This document shows positions 27,099 to 36,699 of a stretch of DNA of 64,000 bases, piece by piece (position 1 is the stretch's first letter; each line of letters begins with the position of its first letter). Origin of the DNA: Providencia sp. Lineage in GTDB: Bacteria; Pseudomonadota; Gammaproteobacteria; Enterobacterales; Enterobacteriaceae. The translations under genes and the position numbers were made by a program. The stretch spans positions 1 through 64,000 of the forward strand of contig NZ_DOEH01000030.1 of the NCBI RefSeq assembly GCF_003533305.1, written 5' to 3'. The notes under the pieces were generated by a model that saw only the letters and a list, made by a program, of their open reading frames with translations, did no database searches and was not told where the DNA came from.

Positions 27099-27827
27099 AT
27101 GTTGAATTTAGGTCAAAAATTATGCCATACATTAGTTGGTATTACCGCATTAGTTTCCATCAGTGCACACAGTGCAGTAACGTTAGATAGAACGCGCATT
27201 ATTTTTCCGGGAACAGAAAAATCAATTAACGTCACCATCACTAACGATAACCCAGAAGAAGCCTACCTAGCCCAAAGTTGGATTGAAGATTTACAGGGTA
27301 ATAAATTAACTAAGGGGGCAATCTTAGCAACTCCACCACTACAACGGATTGAGCCAAATAGTAACAGTTTAGTGAGACTAAGCACCACTCCTGAACTAAG
27401 TAAGTTGCCACAAGACAGAGAATCGGTGTTTTACTTCAATTTACGCGAAGTGCCACCAAAATCGAACGATGGCAATACGTTACAAATCGCCTTGCAATCG
27501 CGCGTGAAACTATTTTATCGCCCCGCCAGTATTCTGCCAGAATCGGAAACCAAGTGGACGCATAAAGTTACGTTAACAAAAATAGCGAAAGGCTATCGAA
27601 TCAATAATACAACGCCGTTTAATTTAACAGTAATTGGGTTTGGGAATAGTAAATCCGCCTCTGAACAAAGTACCTTTAACGTGGTAATGGTGCCGCCAAA
27701 ATCAACTCATGATGTTGTATCACCTACATTATCTACCCCGTATCTGACTTATATCAATGATTATGGTGGTAAGCCAACGTTGGCATTTCATTGTCAAAGT
27801 GACACTTGCACGGTAACAGGTCAGTAG
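27099..27827 (+). CDS. fimbrial periplasmic chaperone (PapD/MrpD-like)
   Basis: 242 residues with a signal peptide (to about AHSAVT) and two immunoglobulin-like domains. Family landmarks: VTLDRTRIIFPGTEKSI at the mature start, AQSWIEDLQG, LPQDRESVFYFNLREVP, and the LQSRVKLFYRP G1 strand that templates subunit folding. The C-terminal tail has a Cys pair (FHCQSDTC) and ends VTGQ. It serves the usher encoded immediately upstream. Confidence 0.92.
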   Translation: MLNLGQKLCHTLVGITALVSISAHSAVTLDRTRIIFPGTEKSINVTITNDNPEEAYLAQSWIEDLQGNKLTKGAILATPPLQRIEPNSNSLVRLSTTPELSKLPQDRESVFYFNLREVPPKSNDGNTLQIALQSRVKLFYRPASILPESETKWTHKVTLTKIAKGYRINNTTPFNLTVIGFGNSKSASEQSTFNVVMVPPKSTHDVVSPTLSTPYLTYINDYGGKPTLAFHCQSDTCTVTGQ

Positions 27828-27862
27828 TCATTTTCAAACGTATTGGCTACGGAGCAAAGGTG

Positions 27863-28291
27863 ATGAGTAAACAAGAGGTTTTCATAAAAATAAAGTGGTT
27901 CGGCGCAGCATTATTCATTGTTGGCAGTGTCTTGGGTCAACTTGCTATGGCTAAAAGCCCTGTTGCGAATACGCCTGTTAATCAATCGGACTATGAACCA
28001 TTACATCAAGGTAGAGTACAGGTTAGGGCTATGTTGTTTAACGCGCCTTGTAATTTGTCCTTCAAGAAAGTATTGAGCTTAACCGGATGTGGAGCAGGAA
28101 AGGATTACCAAAAAATGAACCTGCTTGATACAAGCGCAAATACTCCCGTTAGTGTACGATTTTATGATGTACAACGCGGGGTGCCTTCTGTGCGTTACCC
28201 AATCTCCTTGTCAAATGGCAGTAACCCGATTCATATCCCCATGTTGATGAAAGATCAACATACATTACGTTTAGAGGTGAGTTATGAATAG
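27863..28291 (+). CDS. short fimbrial minor subunit-like protein
   Basis: 142 residues from the ATG at 27863 (GGAG upstream; the frame is open 19 codons further back into the chaperone gene). The signal peptide ends near QLAMA. The remaining domain is smaller than a normal pilin but has the first Cys motif (APCNLSF), a second Cys (LTGCG) and the C-terminal RLEVSYE typical of subunits. In position it corresponds to PapJ or MrpE in related operons. It overlaps the next gene by eight bases (ATGAATAG), so translation is coupled. Confidence 0.7.
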   Translation: MSKQEVFIKIKWFGAALFIVGSVLGQLAMAKSPVANTPVNQSDYEPLHQGRVQVRAMLFNAPCNLSFKKVLSLTGCGAGKDYQKMNLLDTSANTPVSVRFYDVQRGVPSVRYPISLSNGSNPIHIPMLMKDQHTLRLEVSYE

Positions 28292-28817
28292 AGTTGCGAT
28301 ACATGGATGGGCTCTTTGTGCCGCCCTATTTGGTTGGCAATCTCCCGTATTGGCTGGTAATAGCTTAGATGTTGAATTTAGCGGTGAATTAGTGAGTACA
28401 GCGTGCCAAGTTGCTGCAGAGTCAATCAATAAAAAGATCACACTGTACAACTTACGGTGGCAATTTATTAATGAAAAGGGCACCAGTGAAGTAACCCCTT
28501 TTACGATTGCAATTGATAAGTGCAGTGAAACGGATTTACAAAAGAGCATTAAATTAACATGGAAAAGCAATGAATTAGTAAATATTGGTAGTGAGAGCTT
28601 TTTAACCACTAAAGGAGATAGTGGCGTGCTGCTAGGACTTATTGACCATGATGAAAAACCCATCGTATGGAATAAACCGATAACAATTGGTGATATCAAT
28701 ACTGTCGAGAACCTACAACAGTTCGATTTCGGTGTTTATGTTCGCAAACCCATCACGGGTGAAGCCAAAGTTGGTGATTTTTCAGGTATCGTGACTTTCA
28801 ATATGGAGTATGAATAG
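28284..28817 (+). CDS. fimbrial minor subunit
   Basis: 177 residues. The signal peptide ends near PVLAG, then comes a donor strand (SLDVEFSGELV), Cys residues in STACQV and DKCSE and the C-terminal VTFNMEYE. It is a standard chaperone-usher pilin domain, probably a tip-fibre adaptor comparable to PapK/PapE or MrpF. It overlaps the gene before by eight bases and the gene after by one base, so the downstream half of the operon is tightly coupled. Confidence 0.82.
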   Translation: MNRVAIHGWALCAALFGWQSPVLAGNSLDVEFSGELVSTACQVAAESINKKITLYNLRWQFINEKGTSEVTPFTIAIDKCSETDLQKSIKLTWKSNELVNIGSESFLTTKGDSGVLLGLIDHDEKPIVWNKPITIGDINTVENLQQFDFGVYVRKPITGEAKVGDFSGIVTFNMEYE

Positions 28818-29350
28818 TGAGCATATTCAATAAGATGAAAAAATCACTCGGGTTACTTCTGCTGTTTACTGTATTAGAAAGCCATGCAGACGTTTTGATT
28901 GATGTTAGCGCCACAATGGTTGATCCCGCTTGTAATATTCGCAGTGAAGACAGTAGTTCACCGTTGAAAATTGGTTTCGGTACACTCAACCCAGAAGCCC
29001 TGAATAAATCGACGGCAGTAAAAGATTTTTCGTTATATATATCAGGTTGTAATTTCAGCAATAGCTTAGGAATAATGTTGAATCCAAAGGGCGGAGGCAC
29101 GTTGTTATATAACGGAAATAATATCTTGGCAACCAGCACAAAGGGGCTTGGTATTGATTTTAAAGAAGTGACAGGCGGTACTATTCGTACATTGGAAATG
29201 AGTAAAACACAACGCATTTATCCGGAGCGAATTGATGGAACACTTTACCGTATGGATTTACAAGCGCAACTAGTGAATGCCGTGCCTACCAATCAATTGG
29301 AACCAGGAAAGTTTACTTCAACAGTAACTATTTCCGTGACGTATAACTAA
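28817..29350 (+). CDS. fimbrial minor subunit (tip adaptor)
   Basis: 177 residues from a GTG at 28817 that overlaps the previous stop (TAGTG) and has GGAG eight bases upstream; an ATG five codons later is the alternative. The signal peptide ends near ESHAD. The pilin domain has cysteines in DPACNI and SGCNF and the C-terminal VTISVTYN. As the last subunit before the adhesin it probably joins the adhesin to the fibre, like PapF or MrpG. Confidence 0.82.
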   Translation: MSIFNKMKKSLGLLLLFTVLESHADVLIDVSATMVDPACNIRSEDSSSPLKIGFGTLNPEALNKSTAVKDFSLYISGCNFSNSLGIMLNPKGGGTLLYNGNNILATSTKGLGIDFKEVTGGTIRTLEMSKTQRIYPERIDGTLYRMDLQAQLVNAVPTNQLEPGKFTSTVTISVTYN

Positions 29351-29361
29351 TAAGGCGGTTT

Positions 29362-30510
29362 ATGATGTTAAATTTAAAAGGTTCCCATGGCATACAATGG
29401 TTTAATTGTAGACAACAACAAAAAATTATCGCGATAATATCTACTTTAAAATCAAATATAAAACTATTGAATTTCATTTTATTAGGTTTTTTATTTATTT
29501 CATTTTGCTCTAAAGCTAATTATGCTCCTGCGATTGAGAATCCACAGGATGGTTATACTATAAATTTAAGTAATAATACATCAATTGGAAATACTCCCTA
29601 TATAGGAACAGATGGAAATAAATATTATCAAATAGGAAACCCTATCGCCCTTCAAAATAGTTCAGTAACTGGATTTGTGAGATGTTTAGGTAGAAGATGG
29701 GGAGACACAGCGAATAATAATTTAGGAACTGACGCTTTTCATAGAATATTTGTATATCCAATAGCAGTAAATATAAAAATTGATGGTGTAGACGCTTATC
29801 TGATCAACAATAATGTCCTTATGACTGTTAAATCATCCGTTTTAGAGTGGACGCTATTACCTGAATCACAAGCTTGTTCAAATCCATCATATTCAACGCG
29901 AGTGGCAACTTCTTCTTTTTATACCCCTAAAAACATTGTACTTTCTTTTTATGTTAAAGATAAAATTATTGACGGAGTTATTTTAATTCCTGCAATGGAT
30001 CTTGCTGGCTATGTGCGCGCATTTATGGAACCAAAGGTTGCTCCAATATATAATTCATGGCCAATAGCAGAAACAACGACACCAGTAAGAATTTTATCAT
30101 CCACACTTAATCTTAATTCTTCTTGTTCTACAACGACTAGCTCTGGGCAGGCAGCTACGTTAAATTTGAGACATGGGCCGCTCAGCGCCTTAAATTTCGA
30201 TAGCTTAGTCACTGAAAAAGTATCGTACTCTTGCAAATTTTCTATTCCAACAAAAGTCAATTTACGCCTTGATTATATAACAGATAACGATCCCCAAAAA
30301 CGATTACCAATGCAAAACACGAAAAATAGTGATGATAAAATTTATAGTGAATTAAAAATAATAGATGATGAAACAGGACAATCCGGAAAAAATATTAAAA
30401 TAGATATTACAGGTTTTAAGCCAATAACTATAAGCAGCCATATTTATGGAGAAAATGCGGTTGCAGGAGACTATAAAGGTTCCGCTTGGCTAATAGCAAC
30501 GTTTGATTAA
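29362..30510 (+). CDS. two-domain fimbrial tip adhesin (putative)
   Basis: 382 residues, the largest non-usher product of the operon and its last gene, as expected for a tip adhesin of the PapG/PmfE/MrpH kind. A long N-terminal extension (about 30 residues) precedes the hydrophobic signal segment (LLNFILLGFLFISF, about residues 35-48). The mature part may begin near SKANYAPAIENP. The N-terminal lectin-like region has cysteines (RCLGR, ACSNP); the C-terminal half looks like a pilin domain with Cys (NSSCSTT and SYSCKFS) and ends SAWLIATFD. The receptor is unknown. Its DNA is visibly more AT-rich than the usher gene. Confidence 0.75.
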   Translation: MMLNLKGSHGIQWFNCRQQQKIIAIISTLKSNIKLLNFILLGFLFISFCSKANYAPAIENPQDGYTINLSNNTSIGNTPYIGTDGNKYYQIGNPIALQNSSVTGFVRCLGRRWGDTANNNLGTDAFHRIFVYPIAVNIKIDGVDAYLINNNVLMTVKSSVLEWTLLPESQACSNPSYSTRVATSSFYTPKNIVLSFYVKDKIIDGVILIPAMDLAGYVRAFMEPKVAPIYNSWPIAETTTPVRILSSTLNLNSSCSTTTSSGQAATLNLRHGPLSALNFDSLVTEKVSYSCKFSIPTKVNLRLDYITDNDPQKRLPMQNTKNSDDKIYSELKIIDDETGQSGKNIKIDITGFKPITISSHIYGENAVAGDYKGSAWLIATFD

Positions 30511-30572
30511 CTGTTATTTACTCATTTATTAAATGAGGCTTAAATGTAATAAATTATTAAATTAAGGCTATT

Positions 30573-30605
30573 TGAGAGCAGACTTAATACGCTACTCTCA
30601 TTTTT
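30573..30605 (+). terminator. intrinsic terminator of fimbrial operon 2
   Basis: TGAGAG (from 30573) pairs with CTCTCA (30595-30600), with AG/CT pairs inside after a mismatch, followed by TTTTT. It lies about 60 bases after the adhesin stop codon. Confidence 0.65.
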
Positions 30606-31234
30606 GAAAATAAGGCAGTTCTTCGGCGATTAAGAATGGGAAGTGTTGTTTCTTTGGAGAAGTTAATGCAGATGCAAGATCAGGGTTATATTCAGCTCAT
30701 CCTGTAATGATTGCGTACCTATAAACCTCACCACAACGCTTATGGACGTTACGCTTCTTCTCCAAGGCTCCGCATTTCTCCATCTTACGTAAAGCTTCAA
30801 GTAACTCTAGGGGCTTAATTTCTACTATCGGACGCTTACCGATATAAGAAAAGATATCTTTTTCAAAAGTATCGATGATTTCTTCTCGATAACGCAGCGA
30901 CTAGCGATCCACTTTGCTTTTGTGCCATTCACGCGCAATAGACTCAAAACTGTTTTCCATTCCCATTTTCTAAGCCATTTTTTCTATTTTTTTAGTTTCA
31001 GCAGGATCAATTCCATCCACTAAGAGCTTTTTGGCCTTATCCCGTTTTTTTCGTGCATCAGCTAATGAAACTAGTGGGTACATCCCAAAAGAAAGTCGTT
31101 TCTCTTTTCCTCCAAAACGGTACTTCATTCTCCAAGCCTTCGACCCATTGGTGTTAACCTCGCCCTCCATCGGTCATTTTATAAGGGGTTACCATCGACC
31201 TTGAGGCCGCTACCTGGCAGGCGTAAAGCTTCAT
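30598..31234 (-). pseudogene. decayed P4-type integrase, N-terminal and middle part
   Basis: From the ATG at 31234 the minus strand reads MKLYACQVAASRSMVTPYKM then TDGG, after which a frameshift near 31180 leads to EVNTNGSKAWRMKYRFGGKE and so on, the DUF4102 arm-binding domain of P4-family integrases. The same frame continues through stops at 30970-30972, 30901-30903 and 30697-30699 (REWHKSKVDR, stop, SLRYREEIIDTFEKDIF, KPLELLEALRKMEKCGALEK, YRYAIITG, stop, AEYNPDLASALTSPKK) to about 30605. The catalytic C-terminal half is absent. It starts about 150 bases downstream of selC in the same orientation, the standard position for a selC-island integrase. Confidence 0.85.
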
Positions 31235-31386
31235 TGTGGGAGCATTCAAAAAATAGGGAAAAATTATGCCCCCAAACAAGGGTATAAACCAGTAAACAAG
31301 GGGAGAACCAGACAGACTGTGAGGTGATTAATCTTATTGATTTACAAAGAAAATATTGCTTTTGGGAGAAATTCAGAAACCGCGTT

Positions 31387-31481
31387 TGGCGGAAGAACAC
31401 AGGAGTCGAACCTGCCCGGGACTGCTGGCAGCCCCAACTGGATTTGAAATCCAGCCGCCTCACCGGAGACGACGATCTTCC
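31387..31481 (-). tRNA. selC: tRNA-Sec (selC), anticodon UCA
   Basis: 95 bases, read on the minus strand from GGAAGATCGTCGTCTCCGGT to CTTCCGCCA with the CCA encoded. The eight-base acceptor stem, the long variable arm, the TTCGACTCC T-loop region and the anticodon stem-loop CTGGATTTCAAATCCAG with TCA identify selenocysteine tRNA; it is almost identical to E. coli selC. selC is a well-known attachment site for pathogenicity islands, and a P4-type integrase remnant lies directly downstream. Confidence 0.96.
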
Positions 31482-31771
31482 TTATCTTGAAGGACTTTGA
31501 TTATAGACTGTATTCAATGTTTTCCAAAGCATTGTAATTATAACTATAACGTTTCTTGATAAAAACTAAGAATAGATCCCATTTATTGATAAATACTAAT
31601 ACGAAAAAGCGTTATCTTGATATTGAGGTTTACATTTTCGCCCCCATATCATTCTCTATATTCATAATGGTGTGCTGATTTTATTGATACAGAGCTCGCC
31701 GTTTTTACTTTTATTGTCAACACAGTAAGCCTTGGCCTACGAGCACAAGCCTGCAATCACAGGATGTTTTT

Positions 31772-33814
31772 ATGACAAATTCATTATTAACCGATTCCGC
31801 ACTACCGCGCTTTTCTACTATTGAACCTGCTCATGTTTTTCCCGCTGTACAGCAGGTTTTGGCTGAATATCGTCAAACTGTCGAAAACCTACTTTCGGCG
31901 ACTAACCAATACACATGGGATAACCTTTGCCAGCCATTAGAAGAAGCGAGTGATAAACTCTCACGTATTTGGTCGCCTGTTAGCCATTTACATTCGGTTA
32001 AAAATAGTCCTGAATTGCGTGAAGAATATGAAAAATGTCTGCCACTACTGTCTGAATTCAGTACTTGGATGGGGCAAAATGAACCACTCTATCAAGCGTA
32101 TAAATCCCTAAAAGATAACGCTGAATTTAATTCATTAACCGCAGCACAGCGTAAATCCATCGAAAATACATTACGTGATTTCGAATTATCCGGTATTGGA
32201 TTACCTGTTGAAAAGCAAAAACGCTACGGTGAAATATCTGCTCGCCTATCTGAAATCGCCTCAAAATATAGCAATAATGTGCTTGATGCGACGATGGGCT
32301 GGAGCAAACTCATCAAAGATGAAAGTGAACTCGCAGGTATGCCAGAAAGCGCTATCGCTGCGGCAAAAGCAATGGCAGAGTCTAAAGGTGAAGAAGGCTA
32401 CTTACTGACCCTAGATATGCCAAGCTACTTACCAGTAATGACTTATGCAGATAACGCTGAACTACGTCGCGAAATGAGCCATGCTTATAGCACTCGCGCC
32501 TCTGATCAAGGGCCAAATGCAGGCAAGTGGGATAACAGTGAATTAATTGAAGAGCTAATGGCTTTACGTCATGAATTAGCGCAATTACTCGGCTTTAAAA
32601 ACTATGCGGATAAATCTCTCGCCACCAAAATGGCAGAATCCCCTGAGCAAGTGCTGAGCTTTCTCAACGGCCTAGCAAAACGCGCTCACCCACAAGGTGA
32701 AAATGAGCTTGCTGAACTGACTGCCTTTGCAAAAGAACATTTTGGCGTAGATACCCTTGCATCTTGGGATCTTGCCTATTACAGCGAAAAACAGAAACAA
32801 CATAAATTTTCGTTGAGTGATGAACAACTACGCCCTTATTTCCCAGAGCAGCGTGTTATTGAAGGCCTATTTGAAGTTGTTCACCGTATTTATGGTCTAA
32901 CCGCGAAAGAACGTCTTGATGTCGAGACATGGCATAAAGATGTACGTTTCTTTGAGCTGTATGACGATACTAGCACCCTACGCGGCAGTTTCTACCTTGA
33001 CCTATACGCTCGCGAGAATAAACGCGGTGGGGCTTGGATGGACGACTGTCTTGGCCGTATGGTTCGCAGCAACGGTTCACTGCAAAACCCTGTCGCTTAT
33101 CTCACCTGTAACTTTAATCAACCTCTTGGTGACAAGCCTGCATTATTTACGCACGATGAAGTCATTACATTGTTCCATGAGTTTGGCCATGGTTTACACC
33201 ATATGCTGACACAAATCGATGTCGCTGATGTTGCCGGCATCAATGGTGTTCCATGGGATGCCGTTGAATTACCAAGTCAATTTATGGAAAACTGGTGTTG
33301 GGAACCTGAAGCTCTTGAGTTTATTTCAGGTCACTATGAAACAGGTGAACCATTACCAACTGAAATGCTAAATAGCATGTTAGCGGCTAAAAATTATCAA
33401 TCCGCCATGTTTGTCTTACGTCAGCTTGAATTCGGCTTGTTTGATTTTACTTTACACGCAGAATATGACCCAGCAAAAGGGGCGCAAGTCATGCCAACTT
33501 TGCAAAGAATTAAAGAAAAAGTCGCTGTTGTTCCATCACCGGAGTGGAGCCGTTTCCCGCATGCATTTAGCCATATTTTTGCTGGCGGCTATGCAGCTGG
33601 TTACTACAGCTACCTATGGGCTGATGTACTGGCGGCGGATGCCTACTCACGCTTTACTGAAGAAGGCATTTTTAACCGTCAAACTGGTCAATCCTTCTTT
33701 GATAATATCTTGAGCCGTGGCGGTTCTGAAGAACCAATGGCCTTGTTCGAACGCTTCCGTGGTCGCAAACCTGAATTAGATGCAATGTTGAAGAGCTACG
33801 GTATTCATGGCTGA
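31772..33814 (+). CDS. prlC: oligopeptidase A (M3 metallopeptidase)
   Basis: 680 residues, the size of E. coli PrlC. The zinc motif HEFGH lies at residues 469-473, with the third ligand Glu in [10 protein letters not shown] about 25 residues on, and the M3 substrate segment [14 protein letters not shown] near 610. It is a cytoplasmic enzyme that degrades short peptides, including cleaved signal peptides. The stop overlaps the start of rsmJ by eight bases, the conserved prlC-rsmJ operon. Confidence 0.97.
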   Translation: MTNSLLTDSALPRFSTIEPAHVFPAVQQVLAEYRQTVENLLSATNQYTWDNLCQPLEEASDKLSRIWSPVSHLHSVKNSPELREEYEKCLPLLSEFSTWMGQNEPLYQAYKSLKDNAEFNSLTAAQRKSIENTLRDFELSGIGLPVEKQKRYGEISARLSEIASKYSNNVLDATMGWSKLIKDESELAGMPESAIAAAKAMAESKGEEGYLLTLDMPSYLPVMTYADNAELRREMSHAYSTRASDQGPNAGKWDNSELIEELMALRHELAQLLGFKNYADKSLATKMAESPEQVLSFLNGLAKRAHPQGENELAELTAFAKEHFGVDTLASWDLAYYSEKQKQHKFSLSDEQLRPYFPEQRVIEGLFEVVHRIYGLTAKERLDVETWHKDVRFFELYDDTSTLRGSFYLDLYARENKRGGAWMDDCLGRMVRSNGSLQNPVAYLTCNFNQPLGDKPALFTHDEVITLFHEFGHGLHHMLTQIDVADVAGINGVPWDAVELPSQFMENWCWEPEALEFISGHYETGEPLPTEMLNSMLAAKNYQSAMFVLRQLEFGLFDFTLHAEYDPAKGAQVMPTLQRIKEKVAVVPSPEWSRFPHAFSHIFAGGYAAGYYSYLWADVLAADAYSRFTEEGIFNRQTGQSFFDNILSRGGSEEPMALFERFRGRKPELDAMLKSYGIHG

Positions 33815-34571
33815 GAACGTTAAGATTCAATTGATCTGTGAAGAAGGTGCCGATGCAGGCACCCTCTCTCAACTTGCTGAAAAATGGCAGCTAATTCATA
33901 CCCCTGATGCCGTTATGGCGTTAGTACTCACCCCTGAGAATTTACAACTACGTAAAATCGATGAACCGAAACTCGGTGGGATTTTTGTTGATTTTGTATC
34001 GGGCGCTATGGCTCATAGACGTAAATTTGGTGGCGGTCGAGGTGAAGCAGTAGCCAAGGCAGTCGGATTTAAAAAAGATTACTTACCTGATGTGATTGAT
34101 GCGACAGCAGGGCTCGGTCGTGATGCTTTTGTTCTTGCGGCTTTAGGTTGTCGTGTTCGTATGCTAGAGCGTCATCCTGTTGTCGCTGCATTATTAGATG
34201 ATGGCTTACAACGAGGCTACCAAGATGCAGAAATTGGGCGCTGGCTTCAAGAACGCATGTCCCTGATCCACGCATCGAGCATTACTGCGCTAAGTGAAAT
34301 TACTCATGCACCTGATGTTATTTATCTCGATCCTATGTACCCACACAAACAAAAAAGTGCATTAGTTAAGAAAGAGATGCGAGTGTTTCAATCATTGGTA
34401 GGGTCTGATGATGATGCGGATTCTTTATTAGAACCTGCAATTGCATTGGCAAAACGGAGAGTGGTGGTGAAACGTCCAGATTATGCAGAACCTTTAGCCG
34501 GAAAAAAAGCGCCCTCTGCGATAACCACTAAAAACCATCGATTTGATATTTATCCCTGCATTAAAACATAA
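33807..34571 (+). CDS. rsmJ: 16S rRNA (guanine-1516-N2)-methyltransferase RsmJ
   Basis: 254 residues, collinear with E. coli RsmJ (YhiQ): [32 protein letters not shown], the SAM-binding motif [20 protein letters not shown] and the catalytic [20 protein letters not shown]. It methylates G1516 of 16S rRNA. It ends in HRFDIYP like its relatives. It is translationally coupled to prlC. Confidence 0.96.
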   Translation: MAENVKIQLICEEGADAGTLSQLAEKWQLIHTPDAVMALVLTPENLQLRKIDEPKLGGIFVDFVSGAMAHRRKFGGGRGEAVAKAVGFKKDYLPDVIDATAGLGRDAFVLAALGCRVRMLERHPVVAALLDDGLQRGYQDAEIGRWLQERMSLIHASSITALSEITHAPDVIYLDPMYPHKQKSALVKKEMRVFQSLVGSDDDADSLLEPAIALAKRRVVVKRPDYAEPLAGKKAPSAITTKNHRFDIYPCIKT

Positions 34572-34587
34572 ACTTCAATTTAAACGT

Positions 34588-34660
34588 AACGGCGAAGGGC
34601 GTATTGTACAGGTGAATTATCAGTATTATACATTCCGCCCTTTCGCGTACGTTTTGGTCA
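34588..34660. repeat. inverted repeat between convergent rsmJ and gdhA
   Basis: ACGGCGAAGGGCG and CGCCCTTTCGCGT can pair with one bulge across about 33 bases that themselves contain a weaker GTATTGTAC/GTATTATAC-type repeat. It probably forms a shared structured transcript end for the two convergent genes. It lacks a T-run. Confidence 0.4.
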
Positions 34661-34665
34661 GAGAA

Positions 34666-36000
34666 TTACAAAACACCCTGCGCAAGCATTGCATCAGCGA
34701 CTTTCACAAAGCCCGCGATGTTAGCACCTTGAACATAGTTGGTTTGTTTCCCTTCACCGCCAAACTCAACACAATGCTGATGAATATCCAACATAATGTA
34801 ATTTAGGCGAGCATCAACTTTCTCAGCAGGCCAGCTTAAGCGTGCTGCATTCTGAGCCATTTCAAGCCCTGATGTTGCAACACCACCTGCGTTAGCAGCT
34901 TTACCTGGCGCAAATAAAACACCTGCTTCAAGGAATAGCTCTGTTGCTGGGATGGTTGTTGGCATGTTTGCACCTTCACCAACTGCTTTAACACCATTTT
35001 TAATCAGCAGTTCAGCCGCATCAGTGTCTAGCTCATTTTGTGTTGCACATGGCAGCGCGATATCAACAGGAACACACCATGGTTGTTTACCAGCTAAGTA
35101 AGTTAGACCAAATTCTTTGGCATATTCTTCAATACGGCCATAGCTATTTTTGATTTCTTCTAAGCGAGCAAGTTTTTCAGGTGTGAAACCAGCTTCATCA
35201 ACCACAGTACCGTTTGAGTCAGAAGCAGTCACAACTTTAGCGCCTAATTCCATACATTTTTCAATGGTGTACTGCGCTACGTTGCCTGAACCTGAAACTG
35301 CTACACGCATACCGTCAAAACCTAGGCCATGGCGTTTTAGCATTGCATCAACGAAATAAACTAAGCCGTAACCGGTTGCCTCTGGACGAATTAAGCTACC
35401 ACCGAAAGAAAGACCTTTACCTGTGAATACACAAGAAGTGTCGTTCGACAGTTTTTTCATCATCCCAGTCATGAAGCCAACTTCACGACCACCTACACCG
35501 ATATCACCCGCCGGTACGTCTGTATTTGAACCAATGTGACGATAAAGCTCAGTCATCAGTGCTTGGCAAAAACGCATTACTTCACCATGACTTTTTCCTT
35601 TAGGATCAAAGTCAGAACCACCTTTACCGCCACCCATAGGCAAGGTTGTCAGTGCATTTTTCAGTGTTTGTTCAAAACCTAGGAATTTCAGGATTGATAA
35701 ATTAACTGATGGATGGAAACGCATACCACCTTTGAATGGACCAATTGCAGAACTGAACTGAACTCGCCATGCACGGTTAACTTGTACTTTACCTTGATCG
35801 TCAACCCAACAAACTCGAAATTGAATAACTCTTTCTGGCTCAACAAAGCGCTCAAGTAGAGCTTGATCACGGTATTTTGCATTTTGCTCTAAGAATGGCC
35901 AAAGAGAAGTGAACACTTCACGTACTGCTTGAAGAAACTCAGGTTGTGAAGGATCTCTTTTTTGGACAGATTCCAAGAACGAAGATAGTGATTGTGTCAT
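34666..36000 (-). CDS. gdhA: NADP-specific glutamate dehydrogenase
   Basis: 444 residues, hexameric GDH of the S50 type. It carries the substrate-binding FKGGMRFHP, the catalytic-lysine region PMGGGKGGSDFDPKGKS, the Rossmann motif VSGSGNVAQY (about residues 235-245) and the end VADAMLAQGVL. It aminates 2-oxoglutarate to glutamate using NADPH and ammonium. GGAAGA precedes the ATG. It is monocistronic. Confidence 0.97.
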   Translation of the reverse strand: MTQSLSSFLESVQKRDPSQPEFLQAVREVFTSLWPFLEQNAKYRDQALLERFVEPERVIQFRVCWVDDQGKVQVNRAWRVQFSSAIGPFKGGMRFHPSVNLSILKFLGFEQTLKNALTTLPMGGGKGGSDFDPKGKSHGEVMRFCQALMTELYRHIGSNTDVPAGDIGVGGREVGFMTGMMKKLSNDTSCVFTGKGLSFGGSLIRPEATGYGLVYFVDAMLKRHGLGFDGMRVAVSGSGNVAQYTIEKCMELGAKVVTASDSNGTVVDEAGFTPEKLARLEEIKNSYGRIEEYAKEFGLTYLAGKQPWCVPVDIALPCATQNELDTDAAELLIKNGVKAVGEGANMPTTIPATELFLEAGVLFAPGKAANAGGVATSGLEMAQNAARLSWPAEKVDARLNYIMLDIHQHCVEFGGEGKQTNYVQGANIAGFVKVADAMLAQGVL

Positions 36001-36202
36001 CTAGGTCTTCCTTTTTAACATTTATTGTTGTGATGTGCCTCACCATTTCATTTCATTATTTTTTGGAAATGTGAGGTTGATTTGCGTTTGCCTATTGAAT
36101 ATATCACTAGTTTGTATTCTTAATTCAAGCTTTTTTTTTCGTAATTAAGTAAAAAAAAACCTTGACCTGCCAAGAACCACCTTAAATTACATATTTTGAT
36201 AC

Positions 36203-36234
36203 AAAAAAAACGCCTGCATAAGCAGGCGTTTTTA
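36203..36234 (-). terminator. intrinsic terminator of uspA
   Basis: CGCCTGC (36211-36217), loop ATAA, GCAGGCG (36222-36228). On the minus strand the stem is followed by eight T residues, about 35 bases after the uspA stop. The plus strand also has a T-run, but no gene reads into it. Confidence 0.85.
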
Positions 36235-36264
36235 GTGAATAATTTTTCAAAAATAGCGAGTAGC

Positions 36265-36699
36265 CTATTCTTCTTCGTCATTCAATGGCACAATCAACAT
36301 ATCCACATGGACAGTATTGATTAGCTGGCGAGCAGAAGACATTAACTTACTCCAAAAGTCTTGATGATGACCACAGACAACTAAATCCATGTTGTATTTT
36401 TTAATCGCATCAACTAAAACTTGGCCTAAATCACCACTACCACTGAGTGTTTCTTGAATTTCATAACCGGCACCAGCAGAAAGATCTTTCAGTGAATTAC
36501 GTGTTTCATCAGTGATACGTTGTTGCATATCACCAAGATTTACATCGATAAGTCCAGTGTAAAGATCTGAGTAATTTACATCAACATGGATCATGGAGAC
36601 TTTAGCACCGTACGGTTTTGCCATAGAAACAGCTTTATCCAGCAATACTTTACTTTCAGGTGATAAATCTACCGCAACGAGAATATGTTTGTAAGCCAT
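36265..36699 (-). CDS. uspA: universal stress protein A
   Basis: 144 residues with the UspA start [20 protein letters not shown] and the end [14 protein letters not shown]. It has an alpha/beta Rossmann-like fold and forms a dimer. UspA of E. coli belongs to the class lacking the G-2x-G-9x-G ATP motif; here [20 protein letters not shown] is similar. It is induced in stasis and stress. It is divergent from uspB, as in E. coli. Confidence 0.96.
   Translation of the reverse strand: MAYKHILVAVDLSPESKVLLDKAVSMAKPYGAKVSMIHVDVNYSDLYTGLIDVNLGDMQQRITDETRNSLKDLSAGAGYEIQETLSGSGDLGQVLVDAIKKYNMDLVVCGHHQDFWSKLMSSARQLINTVHVDMLIVPLNDEEE

Noticed and set aside
31179..31463. 94-codon minus-strand frame across selC and its flank
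   Set aside because: It runs through the tRNA gene and the integrase 5' region in a different frame, with no homology or start signals.
34543..34806. 87-codon plus-strand frame overlapping the ends of rsmJ and gdhA
   Set aside because: Antisense to the conserved gdhA C-terminus with no homology; both flanking genes explain the sequence.
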